Below are positions 19,710 to 26,390 of a stretch of 33,694 nt of DNA, one piece after another. Position 1 is the first letter of the stretch, and every line of letters starts with the position of its first letter. A model generated the notes under the pieces. That model searched no databases. It was not told the origin of the DNA and saw nothing but the letters and a program-made list of their open reading frames with translations. The DNA is from a virus. Location of the stretch: positions 1 through 33,694 of the IMG/VR virus record IMGVR_UViG_3300027749_000314. One strand, 5' to 3'. The translations under genes were made by a program, and so were the position numbers.

Positions 19710-20471
19710 CTATGTCATTTTTTTGATTTTTTTAATGATATATTTTACAAGTCCTGATCTTACTATATCGTCTTCGGTAAACTTAAATACATGGATACCT
19801 TGATTTCTACTTTCCTCATCATCAAATACATTCATAACCTTAGTAAATCCGCTTTTTATACCAATATCGCTTTGATCCGGATCACCCAGAATGAACACTC
19901 TACTAAACTCACCTGTTCTAGTTAATAGTGTAATGATTTCTTTTTGAGTCATATTTTGAGCCTCATCTGCTACAATAGCTTTAGCGTTCCAGTTCAATCC
20001 TCTCAAAAATCCAAGTGGAATACTGTCAATACGTTGCTCTTTTTCCAAAAGGTCAACCTGTCCTTTAGGCAATAATTCTGACAGTTTTTCCAACAATGGT
20101 TGAATATATGGTGCCATTTTTTCACTGGCTTCACCTGGTAAAAATCCAAGTTTACTATCAGAACTTTCAACTGCACTTCTTAAATACAATAAGTCACTAA
20201 TCTTTTTTAAATTTAATAATTTCAAAACTGCATAAATACTGATATATGTTTTACTTGTTCCCGCAGGCCCACTGACAAATATTAATTTTGTATTTTTGTC
20301 TAACGCGATGTCTATAAATTGTTTTTGTTTTTCGTTTAATTCTCTTTCAAAAATATTGAGTTCAATTTTTAATTTTGATCGTTGGTATATCTTCGGACTT
20401 GTATCTTGAGTTTCATTTGAGGAGTTATCTAATCCAGCTCTGTTTTGTTTTAATTGTTTGTTTTTTTTCAT
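19710..20471 (-). CDS. phoH: PhoH-like P-loop ATPase
   Basis: The product is 253 residues long. Walker A is SGPAGTSKT (G68 to T75), Walker B is AIVADEAQN (D169, E170), and ILGDPDQSDI and SGFTKVMNVF fit PhoH family motifs. The first 35 residues are a polar extension absent from short PhoH proteins. PhoH is widespread in marine and T4-like phages; its role is unproven but a nucleotide-dependent RNA function has been proposed. The gene starts 46 nt inside the end of the upstream gene, so translational coupling is possible. It lies between the fibre genes and small hypotheticals. Confidence 0.9.
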   Translation of the reverse strand: MKKNKQLKQNRAGLDNSSNETQDTSPKIYQRSKLKIELNIFERELNEKQKQFIDIALDKNTKLIFVSGPAGTSKTYISIYAVLKLLNLKKISDLLYLRSAVESSDSKLGFLPGEASEKMAPYIQPLLEKLSELLPKGQVDLLEKEQRIDSIPLGFLRGLNWNAKAIVADEAQNMTQKEIITLLTRTGEFSRVFILGDPDQSDIGIKSGFTKVMNVFDDEESRNQGIHVFKFTEDDIVRSGLVKYIIKKIKKMT

Positions 20472-20820
20472 GGGCTGTTTTTTTATTTAATGTATTGATT
20501 AACTTCGTTTCTACACTCTTAACTCTTGTACATAACTCATATTTTTCTGTTTCTATATAGTAGTTATATACATTTTCAAGATTCTCTTTGAAATTTTCCA
20601 ATGGTAATGTGATTACAAAATCAGAATTTTTAAAGGAGAATACTTCAATGAAACTCAATTTCTTTTCAAGTGCGTATTCAATTGAAGATACGACCCGTTC
20701 CGTCATTTGAACTTTATTATTTTCTATGAAATTTTTCATTTCAAGAAAATCTGACGGTAAAACGTAATTTTTATATGTGAATGCTTTTTTAGGCATACCC
20801 ATATAAATATCAAACTCCAT
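20425..20820 (-). CDS. Hypothetical protein upstream of phoH
   Basis: The product is 131 residues long from an ATG at 20820 (MEFDIYMGMPKKAFTYKNYV). A longer frame to 20844 would start inside the terminator hairpin at 20831-20867 with a poly-Phe stretch, so the internal start is preferred. The body is helical (EMKNFIENNKVQMTERVVSS, ENVYNYYIETEKYELCTRVK) and the C-terminus is Lys-rich. It overlaps phoH by 46 nt in another frame. No family recognised. Confidence 0.65.
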   Translation of the reverse strand: MEFDIYMGMPKKAFTYKNYVLPSDFLEMKNFIENNKVQMTERVVSSIEYALEKKLSFIEVFSFKNSDFVITLPLENFKENLENVYNYYIETEKYELCTRVKSVETKLINTLNKKTAHEKKQTIKTKQSWIR

Positions 20821-20830
20821 CTGAAAAAAG

Positions 20831-20867
20831 AAAAAAAGCGACATTAAAAATTAATTAATGTCGCTTT
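20831..20867 (-). terminator. Intrinsic terminator, 13-bp perfect stem
   Basis: Arms AAAGCGACATTAA (20835-20847) and TTAATGTCGCTTT (20855-20867) are perfect complements with a 7-nt loop. On the minus strand the hairpin is followed by at least seven T residues. It separates the small-gene operon (20892-22302) from the phoH unit. Confidence 0.85.
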
Positions 20868-20891
20868 AATTATTAACAAAAATGTTACAAT

Positions 20892-21092
20892 TTATTTAGA
20901 TTTCTTAATTTCTGTTTTTTGAACTTCCGGTTTACTAAGACGATGTAGTGATCTTTTAGCAGTATATTTCCAACTTCTTCGGGTTCGTTCACTTGACAAT
21001 TCAAATGTCTTTGACTTAGACAATAGTACATTTACTTCATCAACAGACTCTGACTCGTCAATTTGTTGTCGCAATCCAAATGGTTTATTCAT
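20892..21092 (-). CDS. Small basic hypothetical protein, 66 aa
   Basis: It starts MNKPFGLRQQIDESESVDEV and contains SSERTRRSWKYTAKRSLHRL, a basic helix. Similar short proteins with an RRSWKxTAKR motif are familiar from T4-like marine phages but are uncharacterised. It lies 7 nt after the next upstream gene and directly before the terminator at 20831-20867. Confidence 0.65.
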   Translation of the reverse strand: MNKPFGLRQQIDESESVDEVNVLLSKSKTFELSSERTRRSWKYTAKRSLHRLSKPEVQKTEIKKSK

Positions 21093-21099
21093 AATTTAT

Positions 21100-21324
21100 T
21101 TAAATATGGTGTTTCTTTTCGTCAAACTCCGAAATTTCAATCTTTGTTCCATCTGGCCAACGTGAAACAATTTTCCTCCAATGCTCAAACTCCAGTTTTG
21201 CTAGTTCTTTGCTTTCATATTCCGATTCACTGACACGTAAACCGCTACGTGTCACAACATACTTCTTTGGAAACGCGGTTTCAACACTGCTAACACTATT
21301 AGTCTTAACTTTTTTATCAGACAT
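21100..21324 (-). CDS. Small hypothetical protein, 74 aa
   Basis: The product is charged, with KKYVVTRSGLRVSESEYESK and EFEHWRKIVSRWPDGTKIEI. No catalytic motif or membrane segment is seen. It is in the same minus-strand run as its neighbours, 7 nt from the following gene. No family recognised. Confidence 0.6.
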   Translation of the reverse strand: MSDKKVKTNSVSSVETAFPKKYVVTRSGLRVSESEYESKELAKLEFEHWRKIVSRWPDGTKIEISEFDEKKHHI

Positions 21325-21385
21325 ATTTTTTATCTGTTAATAATTTACATTTGGTTTTATATGAAACATAATACATGATAACCAG

Positions 21386-21643
21386 TCATATATTAAAATT
21401 ATTCTTAAGAAAATTGTTTAAATCTTTTACCTTACCACTATCCAAGATTAACATATCAGTATATGGATGTCCATTTATTATAATGTGAAATGTCCACCTC
21501 AATCTATCTCGAATAGACATTTTTTTCCCATCAAATCCTCTTTCAAACATACTAATATAAAGGGAATCGTCTTCATCGTCTTTTTCTAACAACAGTGCGT
21601 GAGAATGACAATCACATACAATAAATTTTTTATTCTTCTCCAT
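21386..21643 (-). CDS. Conserved small phage protein, 85 aa
   Basis: It contains KFIVCDCHSHALLLEKDDED, SLYISMFERGFDGKK and SIRDRLRWTFHIIINGHPYT. The CxCHSHAL...ERG....RLRW arrangement is one I recall as recurring in large marine phages with no function assigned. The start overlaps the end of the upstream gene by 14 nt. The CDCHSH cluster could bind a metal, which is conjecture. Confidence 0.65.
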   Translation of the reverse strand: MEKNKKFIVCDCHSHALLLEKDDEDDSLYISMFERGFDGKKMSIRDRLRWTFHIIINGHPYTDMLILDSGKVKDLNNFLKNNFNI

Positions 21644-22073
21644 ATATTTTACATTTATCTTTTTTTGTTGGATGAATTGCTACACTACCATAATAAAATG
21701 ATTGAACTTGATCATACGTTTGATTATAAACTTTAATTCCGCCATGCGGATAGTTTTTACTGCCTAATATGATATACTTTATAAAATATATTTTATAAAA
21801 CGAAGGATACTTGGCAACCATAACTCTACAACCTCGTTCGGTTATTGTAGTGATTCGTTTATCAATTGGAATATTTCTGAAAAATACATGTTCTATATTG
21901 GAACCACTATTAATAATCCGATATTCTTTTTGAAAGAAAGATTCGTCTACATCTTCTTTTTCTTCTAGTTTAGATAATTTTTTCGATTTCTCTTTCAAAG
22001 AAAAGCTCGTTTTTTGTCCGAGCTTTTCTTTGATGATGTCTTTAAACCCATCTTTTGATTTCTTTTTTGACAT
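21630..22073 (-). CDS. Hypothetical protein, 147 aa
   Basis: The first 45 residues are Lys-rich (MSKKKSKDGFKDIIKEKLGQ) and contain, at DNA level, a 14-bp perfect inverted repeat. The rest looks folded (YRIINSGSNIEHVFFRNIPI, RVMVAKYPSFYKIYFIKYII). No family recognised. A TTGACT-16-TATAGG promoter-like site ends only 5 nt upstream of the ATG, which would make a leaderless or near-leaderless transcript. Confidence 0.65.
   Translation of the reverse strand: MSKKKSKDGFKDIIKEKLGQKTSFSLKEKSKKLSKLEEKEDVDESFFQKEYRIINSGSNIEHVFFRNIPIDKRITTITERGCRVMVAKYPSFYKIYFIKYIILGSKNYPHGGIKVYNQTYDQVQSFYYGSVAIHPTKKDKCKIYGEE
21996..22032. repeat. 14-bp perfect inverted repeat inside a CDS
   Basis: Arms CAAAGAAAAGCTCG (21996-22009) and CGAGCTTTTCTTTG (22019-22032) are perfect complements separated by 9 nt. 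The hairpin lies in codons for about residues 14-27 of the 147-aa protein. It could stall ribosomes or act as an early terminator or a protein binding site. Confidence 0.7.
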
Positions 22074-22078
22074 AACAT

Positions 22079-22106
22079 CCTATAGACTATTACAGTTTAT
22101 AGTCAA
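22079..22106 (-). promoter_or_regulatory. Sigma70-type promoter candidate
   Basis: On the minus strand TTGACT (22101-22106) and TATAGG (22079-22084) are separated by exactly 16 nt, the same geometry as other promoters in this window. The spacer forms the inverted repeat GACTAT...ATAGTC. The closeness to the ATG at 22073 reduces confidence. Confidence 0.4.
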
Positions 22107-22113
22107 TATAATG

Positions 22114-22302
22114 TCATGGTGATTTAATTGATGTTCCAACTGATTCTGCTTCTTCCACAATTGCTTTAATTTCACTTTCAAGTTCTTTTATTTTTTCTTT
22201 GTAACCTGATGCGATATCACGAAAATCTTTTTTGGTGAAAATTAACTTTTCAGTGAGTTCGTAAACTTTCTTTTGTGCGTCTGTTTTTGATATTATAGCC
22301 AT
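22114..22302 (-). CDS. Small coiled-coil hypothetical protein, 62 aa
   Basis: The sequence MAIISKTDAQKKVYELTEKL ... YKEKIKELESEIKAIVEEAE is almost entirely amphipathic helix with heptads. It is the first gene of the small-gene run downstream of the tmRNA terminator. No family recognised. Confidence 0.6.
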   Translation of the reverse strand: MAIISKTDAQKKVYELTEKLIFTKKDFRDIASGYKEKIKELESEIKAIVEEAESVGTSIKSP

Positions 22303-22351
22303 AATTTTATATAACCGTTCTAAGGATAAGTATTGTTTTCAAAATTAAAAA

Positions 22352-22386
22352 GAAATGTTGTCCGACACAAAATCGGACAACATTTC
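22352..22386 (-). terminator. Intrinsic terminator of the tmRNA
   Basis: Arms GAAATGTTGTCCGA (22352-22365) and TCGGACAACATTTC (22373-22386) are perfect complements with a 7-nt loop, followed on the minus strand by TTTTTAATTTT. It begins 3 nt after the tmRNA CCA end. Confidence 0.88.
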
Positions 22387-22389
22387 AAA

Positions 22390-22778
22390 TGGTGGACGTA
22401 AAGGGAGTTGAACCCTTGTCTTTAATATAAATCTACAATCGGACTACATGTTTATTCATTTTGAATTTTTAGAAGCATCAAATAAAAAATGACCAAAAAT
22501 TAATGCTCTTAAGATTTAAGATAGTTTAAATTAATCACACAAATCAAATGATCAACCGATCCTGATGGTTTTCATCCAATACAATTATCAGACATCATTG
22601 TATTGAATGTACAGCCTTATTAGGCTGCGATTGCTACCTGCGCATCCCGTGATACGAAGTCATAGCTAATTACATTATCTTCAGTAGTTAATGTTTTGAT
22701 AGATACTTAAAGAGGCCAACTATCATCCTCCACATGCCCAATCGTATCAACATATTAAATCGATACCAGTATACGCCC
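22390..22778 (-). ncRNA. ssrA: tmRNA (one-piece, encoded CCA)
   Basis: The 5' end GGGCGTA pairs with 3' TACGTCC (22393-22400 region) to form the acceptor stem, and the 3' end is A-CCA. The T arm is AAGGG-TTCAACT-CCCTT, and the 5' side carries ACTGGTATCGA, close to the tmRNA D-like consensus ACTGG-TTCGA. The reading frame at 22623-22682 encodes the tag EDNVISYDFVSRDAQVAIAA followed by TAA TAA; the exact resume codon could be one or two codons upstream. Length is 389 nt, usual for tmRNA. With SmpB it rescues stalled ribosomes and tags the peptide for proteolysis. It lies downstream of tRNA-Met and the 39-aa gene, probably co-transcribed from the promoter at 23103-23130. Confidence 0.93.
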
Positions 22779-22800
22779 GTAAATTTTAAAAGAACAAAAT

Positions 22801-22876
22801 TGGTAGCTATGACAGGAATCAAACCTGTATATTCCATCTTATGAGGATGGCGCATCAATCATTCTGCCACATAGCC
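22801..22876 (-). tRNA. tRNA-Met (CAT) or Ile2
   Basis: Acceptor GGCTATG/CATAGCT, anticodon arm CCATC-CTCATAA-GATGG (anticodon CAT), T arm ACAGG-TTTGATT-CCTGT, discriminator A and encoded CCA. The anticodon stem lacks the three G-C pairs of initiator tRNA. Lysidine-modified Ile2 cannot be excluded. Confidence 0.85.
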
Positions 22877-22962
22877 ATTTATTGAATTTTACACACTTTA
22901 ACTATATGTGCGTCGTACTAATAAATAGTATCTAGATATAGTTTTTCGTGATTAAAGTTGAA

Positions 22963-23082
22963 TTATTTTCTACGTCTTTTTACAGAAGATCCATGTACAT
23001 GAGTAGAAGCGATTCTTACAGTCTTTCCACTCTTAGTTTTACGTGTGTGAGTTTTTCGATAATGAGATGTTCTATTTGCCAT
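22963..23082 (-). CDS. Very basic 39-aa protein
   Basis: The frame encodes MANRTSHYRKTHTRKTKSGK followed by TVRIASTHVHGSSVKRRRK. It is rich in Arg, Lys and His and could bind RNA or DNA, in the style of a small ribosomal protein. It begins about 20 nt downstream of a good promoter (23103-23130) and precedes tRNA-Met and the tmRNA, so an association with translation is conceivable. No homologue is recognised. Confidence 0.65.
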   Translation of the reverse strand: MANRTSHYRKTHTRKTKSGKTVRIASTHVHGSSVKRRRK

Positions 23083-23102
23083 AGGTTTTATTTGATATAC
23101 TT

Positions 23103-23130
23103 AATATACCACCTATATTTTTAAAGTCAA
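23103..23130 (-). promoter_or_regulatory. Sigma70-type promoter with extended -10
   Basis: On the minus strand TTGACT (23125-23130), a 16-nt spacer and TATATT (23103-23108) preceded by TGG. It immediately follows the terminator of the beta-barrel gene and drives the 39-aa gene, tRNA-Met and tmRNA. Confidence 0.75.
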
Positions 23131-23131
23131 C

Positions 23132-23162
23132 AAAAAACCCACCGAATTTTGTTCGGTGGGTT
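23132..23162 (-). terminator. Intrinsic terminator of the beta-barrel gene
   Basis: Minus-strand hairpin AACCCACCGAA ... TTCGGTGGGTT followed by TTTTTT. It lies 18 nt after the stop of the 23180-23926 gene. Confidence 0.9.
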
Positions 23163-23179
23163 AAATAAATCTCAACTTT

Positions 23180-23926
23180 TTAGAATTTCAAGCTCACACC
23201 AGCATAATATTGCACAGTTCCGTTGTAAGAGAATTGTTTGGTAACAACATTGTTATCAACATATTCAACCCCAACAAACGGAGACAACTTGTTGTATACA
23301 GTAACACTAAGCTTGCCACCCCCCTTGAGAGTTTGATATCCTTGGAAATAAGTAGTTTCAACATATGGAGTTACTGATACAGTAGACCATGTGTTCAACT
23401 TGTGTGAAAATTGACGATATGCACCTACTGTCAATCCGCCATTAGACAATTGGGGAACCTTAGTTGTTCCAAAATTAAAATGATCTACATCATAATTATA
23501 ACGAACATATGGAACTGCTATATAAGACAATACTGAAAGTTTGTCAAGAGCAAGTCCAACACCCACAGTATTACGACTTACAGATCCAGCAGAGTAATAA
23601 TCACTCCCCGCATCAACCGTGAATGCGAGTTGTTTAGAAACTTCTATAGTCTTGAAAAGATCGCCTTCAAATGAATTGAATTTGGCACCCGCAGTAAGCG
23701 CAGACAACTTCAAATCAACGTATTTGAACGGAGTAATGAGTTCTACCTGTCCATAGGCAGAAGCCGGACTCAACTTAACACCATACACATCAAATGACGA
23801 CTTGTATCCGCCCTCAACAGAAACACTTGGCTTATCGGTTGGAAATACAGATTCCAATGATGCTGCATTAGCACTTACAAAGACGAATGCCAAAGCGGTT
23901 AATATTTTATTAGTTACTTTATTCAT
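23180..23926 (-). CDS. Outer-membrane beta-barrel protein with signal peptide
   Basis: From the ATG at 23926 the product is 248 residues with a Sec signal peptide (MNKVTNKILTALAFVFVSANA, cleavage after ANA). An upstream in-frame ATG at 23938 would add MYKY; the internal start is preferred because it gives a clean signal peptide and the common ATATATG context. The mature part alternates polar and hydrophobic residues (SVEGGYKSSFDVYGVKLSPA, VELITPFKYVDLKLSALTAG, VQYYAGVSLKF) and ends in Phe, the signature recognised by the BAM machinery. Host outer-membrane insertion is therefore likely. Possible jobs are exclusion of other phages, a porin or a decoy receptor. It has its own promoter region and terminator. 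Confidence 0.85.
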   Translation of the reverse strand: MNKVTNKILTALAFVFVSANAASLESVFPTDKPSVSVEGGYKSSFDVYGVKLSPASAYGQVELITPFKYVDLKLSALTAGAKFNSFEGDLFKTIEVSKQLAFTVDAGSDYYSAGSVSRNTVGVGLALDKLSVLSYIAVPYVRYNYDVDHFNFGTTKVPQLSNGGLTVGAYRQFSHKLNTWSTVSVTPYVETTYFQGYQTLKGGGKLSVTVYNKLSPFVGVEYVDNNVVTKQFSYNGTVQYYAGVSLKF

Positions 23927-23950
23927 ATATTTATACATTTTACTTTTATT

Positions 23951-24018
23951 TTCTACACCATGTAGAATTGTCTTTTATATAATAACCTACCTATGAGAAA
24001 ATCACAAGTTATTATATA
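23951..24018. promoter_or_regulatory. Inverted repeats around the beta-barrel promoter
   Basis: An 11-bp perfect inverted repeat TATATAATAAC (23976-23986) and GTTATTATATA (24008-24018) flanks a minus-strand promoter candidate, TTGTGA-17-TATTAT, whose -10 (23979-23984) is in the left arm. A second hairpin TTCTACA-CCA-TGTAGAA (23951-23967) is in the leader. This is a likely operator or leader regulatory element. Confidence 0.5.
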
Positions 24019-24133
24019 ATTCAATATACATATATTATTAGAAATTATAAAAATGATTTTATTTGTTGGGGAGATTAGAAGAAGAGGTCACAAAAATGTC
24101 ATCATTTCAATTTTATAAAAATACTTATTATAT

Positions 24134-24568
24134 ATGAACAAACACATTATATCAAATTTACCTGAACATGTTGTTGCGAATTTACAAGAAGATATTAAAA
24201 AAGGTAAACCTGCCGTTGCTCGTAGTCCACATTGGGAAACGATTCGTAGACACCACATAAAAAATAACCCAGATTGCGCAGCATGTGGTAATTTAGATAA
24301 TGTTCAAGTTCATCACATTCGTCCATTTCATTTGTTTCCGGAATTAGAATTGGAACCAAGTAATTTTATTACATTGTGTGAAAATGATCCGGATGGCAAA
24401 AATACTGTTATTGAAAATCACCATTTACACTTGGGACACAATGGCAATTTTCATAACAATAATGATAAAGTTTTGAATGATGTAGACGGTTATAGAATAA
24501 ATCAATCCAAATTAGGAAAACTTGAAGGTTATGATATGACAAACCTCAAGAAAATCCTAAATGGTTAA
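24134..24568 (+). CDS. HNH endonuclease
   Basis: The product is 144 residues long. It has a zinc-knuckle pair C48-x2-C51, the H60-H61 of VHHIRPFHLFP, N77 in PSNFITLC and a later HHLHLGHNGNFH segment, fitting the HNH fold. HNH nucleases in phages act as homing endonucleases or in packaging. It is one of only two plus-strand genes here, and its stop overlaps the tyrosinase stop convergently by 3 nt. As a free-standing homing-type enzyme it might have brought in the adjacent cargo, which is inference. No obvious promoter is seen; the start follows ATTATATATG. Confidence 0.88.
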   Translation: MNKHIISNLPEHVVANLQEDIKKGKPAVARSPHWETIRRHHIKNNPDCAACGNLDNVQVHHIRPFHLFPELELEPSNFITLCENDPDGKNTVIENHHLHLGHNGNFHNNNDKVLNDVDGYRINQSKLGKLEGYDMTNLKKILNG

Positions 24569-26097
24569 GTTATTACCGAGAGTTTTAAAGTTTTAATATC
24601 AATTTGTAATGATTTATTTGTAATTAACAATAACTCTATGTCATTGGAATTTCCAATAATAGATGACAATTTATCATTTACTCCTATCGGACTATAAAGC
24701 GGCATTACAAATGAATGTGAAATATTCACATTACGATCTTTGTTTCTGCCATCCATTGTATTGAATCGTCCTATATACTCGTATTGATTTTTCTGCAATT
24801 GAGGATTACTTATATACACCCTTATATTAAATTTATCAGTATATTCAATCGGTCCCGTGACAATTTCTAATACAGTTAATTTTGGATTCAATAATAATAT
24901 CTTTTCCAATTGACTACGATTTAGTTTAATTGTAACTGTCTTATCCAATTTTTTATTAATTGGAATTTCTACACTTGTTACTATACTCGGAGCGGTTTGT
25001 AAAATATAACTCGTTGATCTTCCAACTGGATCGTCACTCGGTCTTTGATATGTTACATTTGTCATCTTGGTAACAATATCTTTAACACTCACTGTAACGG
25101 GACTGCCGTCAATATCTGTATATGTATATTCTTGTTTGCCCCACGGTCCATTTGGATCAGGTTGTCGTTGACGATACAATGACCAAATTCTATCAATATT
25201 TGCGTGATGCATAAAGAAAATGGGATCATTTGCAGCATAACGCAAAGTTCCCATATTTCTATTATTACCATATCGTGTACCTACCCAATCATGGCCGTCA
25301 TTGTGTGGACCCTGTTCCAATAAACCTTGACCAGTTGATTTATCTGTAATTGGTTTGCCACCAAACATTTCAAATGGCGCAGACAACATCGCATTTACAT
25401 AAGGATGACTCATATACCATTTGGTCTCAACAATATGTTGCTTTGAATCTCTACTTTTTTCATTCTTCGGATCCATTTGATATTTTGAAATTGTTGGACC
25501 TCTATTACCATCATACAATGCTAAATTATCAAATCCAAGATTGTCTGCATTCACCATATCTTCTTGCGTCAAATCATATCCAAACAACGGACTTGATAAT
25601 TTTTTTGCAATACGGTCTTTGGTATTTGGTATTTCTTGATGATTGCTCCAATCCCAATATGGATACGCAATCGGTTCGCCGGTATAACCAAATTGAGTTT
25701 TTAAAATATTGTCAAGAATTCGTTCAAGAAAATAAATATAACCACGATGCCAAGGAAGAAAATGCCAACTCCAATGAACTTGACTCATTGTAATACCAGC
25801 ATCAGTACAATGATATGCGTGTAATTTAGCATAACTTTCCCATTGCAATGTACTATTTAATGCGATCTTTCCACGCATATATCCAACCGCACGACATAAA
25901 TTTTTCAATTCGTCATCAGTTAAATCATAAAAACTTTTACGAATTCTCCGAGGTTCATTGGTCGGATCAAATCGTTTGATTGACTTGATTCCACAATTTG
26001 CATCTTCTTTGGGAGACGACGCATTGACATTAAGACCTATTGTACTTGCTACAATACTAGTGGATAGAAAATTTCTTCGGGATATACTCATAAACAT
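24565..26097 (-). CDS. Tat-type tyrosinase / polyphenol oxidase
   Basis: The product is 510 residues long. The N-terminus carries a twin-arginine signal (SRRNFLSTSIVASTIGLN). The CuA ligands are H93, H108 and H117 (QVHWSWHFLPWHR), with C97 placed for the Cys-His thioether bond of plant-type catechol oxidases. The CuB ligands are H265 and H269 (GPHNDGHDW) and H298 (NDPIFFMHHANIDRIW). C-terminal parts (QEYTYTDIDGSPVTVSVKDI; DKFNIRVYISN) resemble the DWL and KFDV domains of plant-type polyphenol oxidase. Such enzymes use O2 to hydroxylate phenols or oxidise catechols to quinones, leading to melanin-like polymers. The gene has its own promoter at 26133-26160. A complete, apparently functional enzyme of this type in a phage is unusual. 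The start could also be M3. Confidence 0.93.
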   Translation of the reverse strand: MFMSISRRNFLSTSIVASTIGLNVNASSPKEDANCGIKSIKRFDPTNEPRRIRKSFYDLTDDELKNLCRAVGYMRGKIALNSTLQWESYAKLHAYHCTDAGITMSQVHWSWHFLPWHRGYIYFLERILDNILKTQFGYTGEPIAYPYWDWSNHQEIPNTKDRIAKKLSSPLFGYDLTQEDMVNADNLGFDNLALYDGNRGPTISKYQMDPKNEKSRDSKQHIVETKWYMSHPYVNAMLSAPFEMFGGKPITDKSTGQGLLEQGPHNDGHDWVGTRYGNNRNMGTLRYAANDPIFFMHHANIDRIWSLYRQRQPDPNGPWGKQEYTYTDIDGSPVTVSVKDIVTKMTNVTYQRPSDDPVGRSTSYILQTAPSIVTSVEIPINKKLDKTVTIKLNRSQLEKILLLNPKLTVLEIVTGPIEYTDKFNIRVYISNPQLQKNQYEYIGRFNTMDGRNKDRNVNISHSFVMPLYSPIGVNDKLSSIIGNSNDIELLLITNKSLQIDIKTLKLSVIT

Positions 26098-26132
26098 TTT
26101 CTTATAAGTATCAGAAAAAAGTTTTTAGTATA

Positions 26133-26160
26133 ATTTTAAATTGATAGTTAACGATGTCAA
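26133..26160 (-). promoter_or_regulatory. Promoter of the tyrosinase gene
   Basis: On the minus strand TTGACA (26155-26160, full consensus), a 16-nt spacer and TAAAAT (26133-26138). The start of transcription would be about 30 nt upstream of the tyrosinase start. Confidence 0.7.
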
Positions 26161-26189
26161 TGATCCATCGTTCTAATTTTATACTAACG

Positions 26190-26245
26190 GACTATAGTCA
26201 ACGACCCCTAGGCTAAAGCCGAAGGGGTTTCCTTCCTCCCCCAAA
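26190..26245. repeat. Hairpin resembling an IS200/IS605 end, with GACTATAGTC palindrome
   Basis: A 10-bp palindrome GACTATAGTC (26190-26199) is followed by a hairpin with outer stem ACCCCT/AGGGGT (26204-26228) and inner stem GGC-TAAA-GCC, then TTCCTTCCTCCCCC. The GGCTAAAGCC core after CAACG is reminiscent of right ends of IS200/IS605 elements. No transposase or TnpB is nearby, so it could be a remnant or an unrelated hairpin such as a weak terminator. Confidence 0.35.
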
Positions 26246-26330
26246 AGATGAAAATTCTAAGGATTTCACGGCGGGCTAATTAGACCCAATGACAATATTT
26301 TAATTTTATCTTCCGTTCCACATTTTAAAC

Positions 26331-26375
26331 TCCTTAACCAAAGGGAATCGAACCCCAGAGATGTGTCTATCTAAG
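26331..26375 (-). pseudogene. tRNA 3'-half remnant
   Basis: On the minus strand a T-arm-like segment TGGGG-TTCGATT-CCCTT is preceded by an imperfect stem-loop AGAT-AGACAC-ATCT, but no D arm, acceptor stem or CCA can be found. It looks like a decayed tRNA in the gap between the tyrosinase promoter and the next gene. Confidence 0.35.
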
Positions 26376-26390
26376 AATTAAAATCAATTA

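Noticed and set aside
23926-23942. TATAAATA matching the T4 late promoter core in front of the beta-barrel start
   Set aside because: It overlaps the start codon, so transcripts would begin inside the gene. The same AT-rich string recurs before many starts and fits the leader context better.
25350-25793. Plus-strand frame of 147 codons opposite the tyrosinase
   Set aside because: It is antisense to a strongly conserved enzyme and has no family motif.
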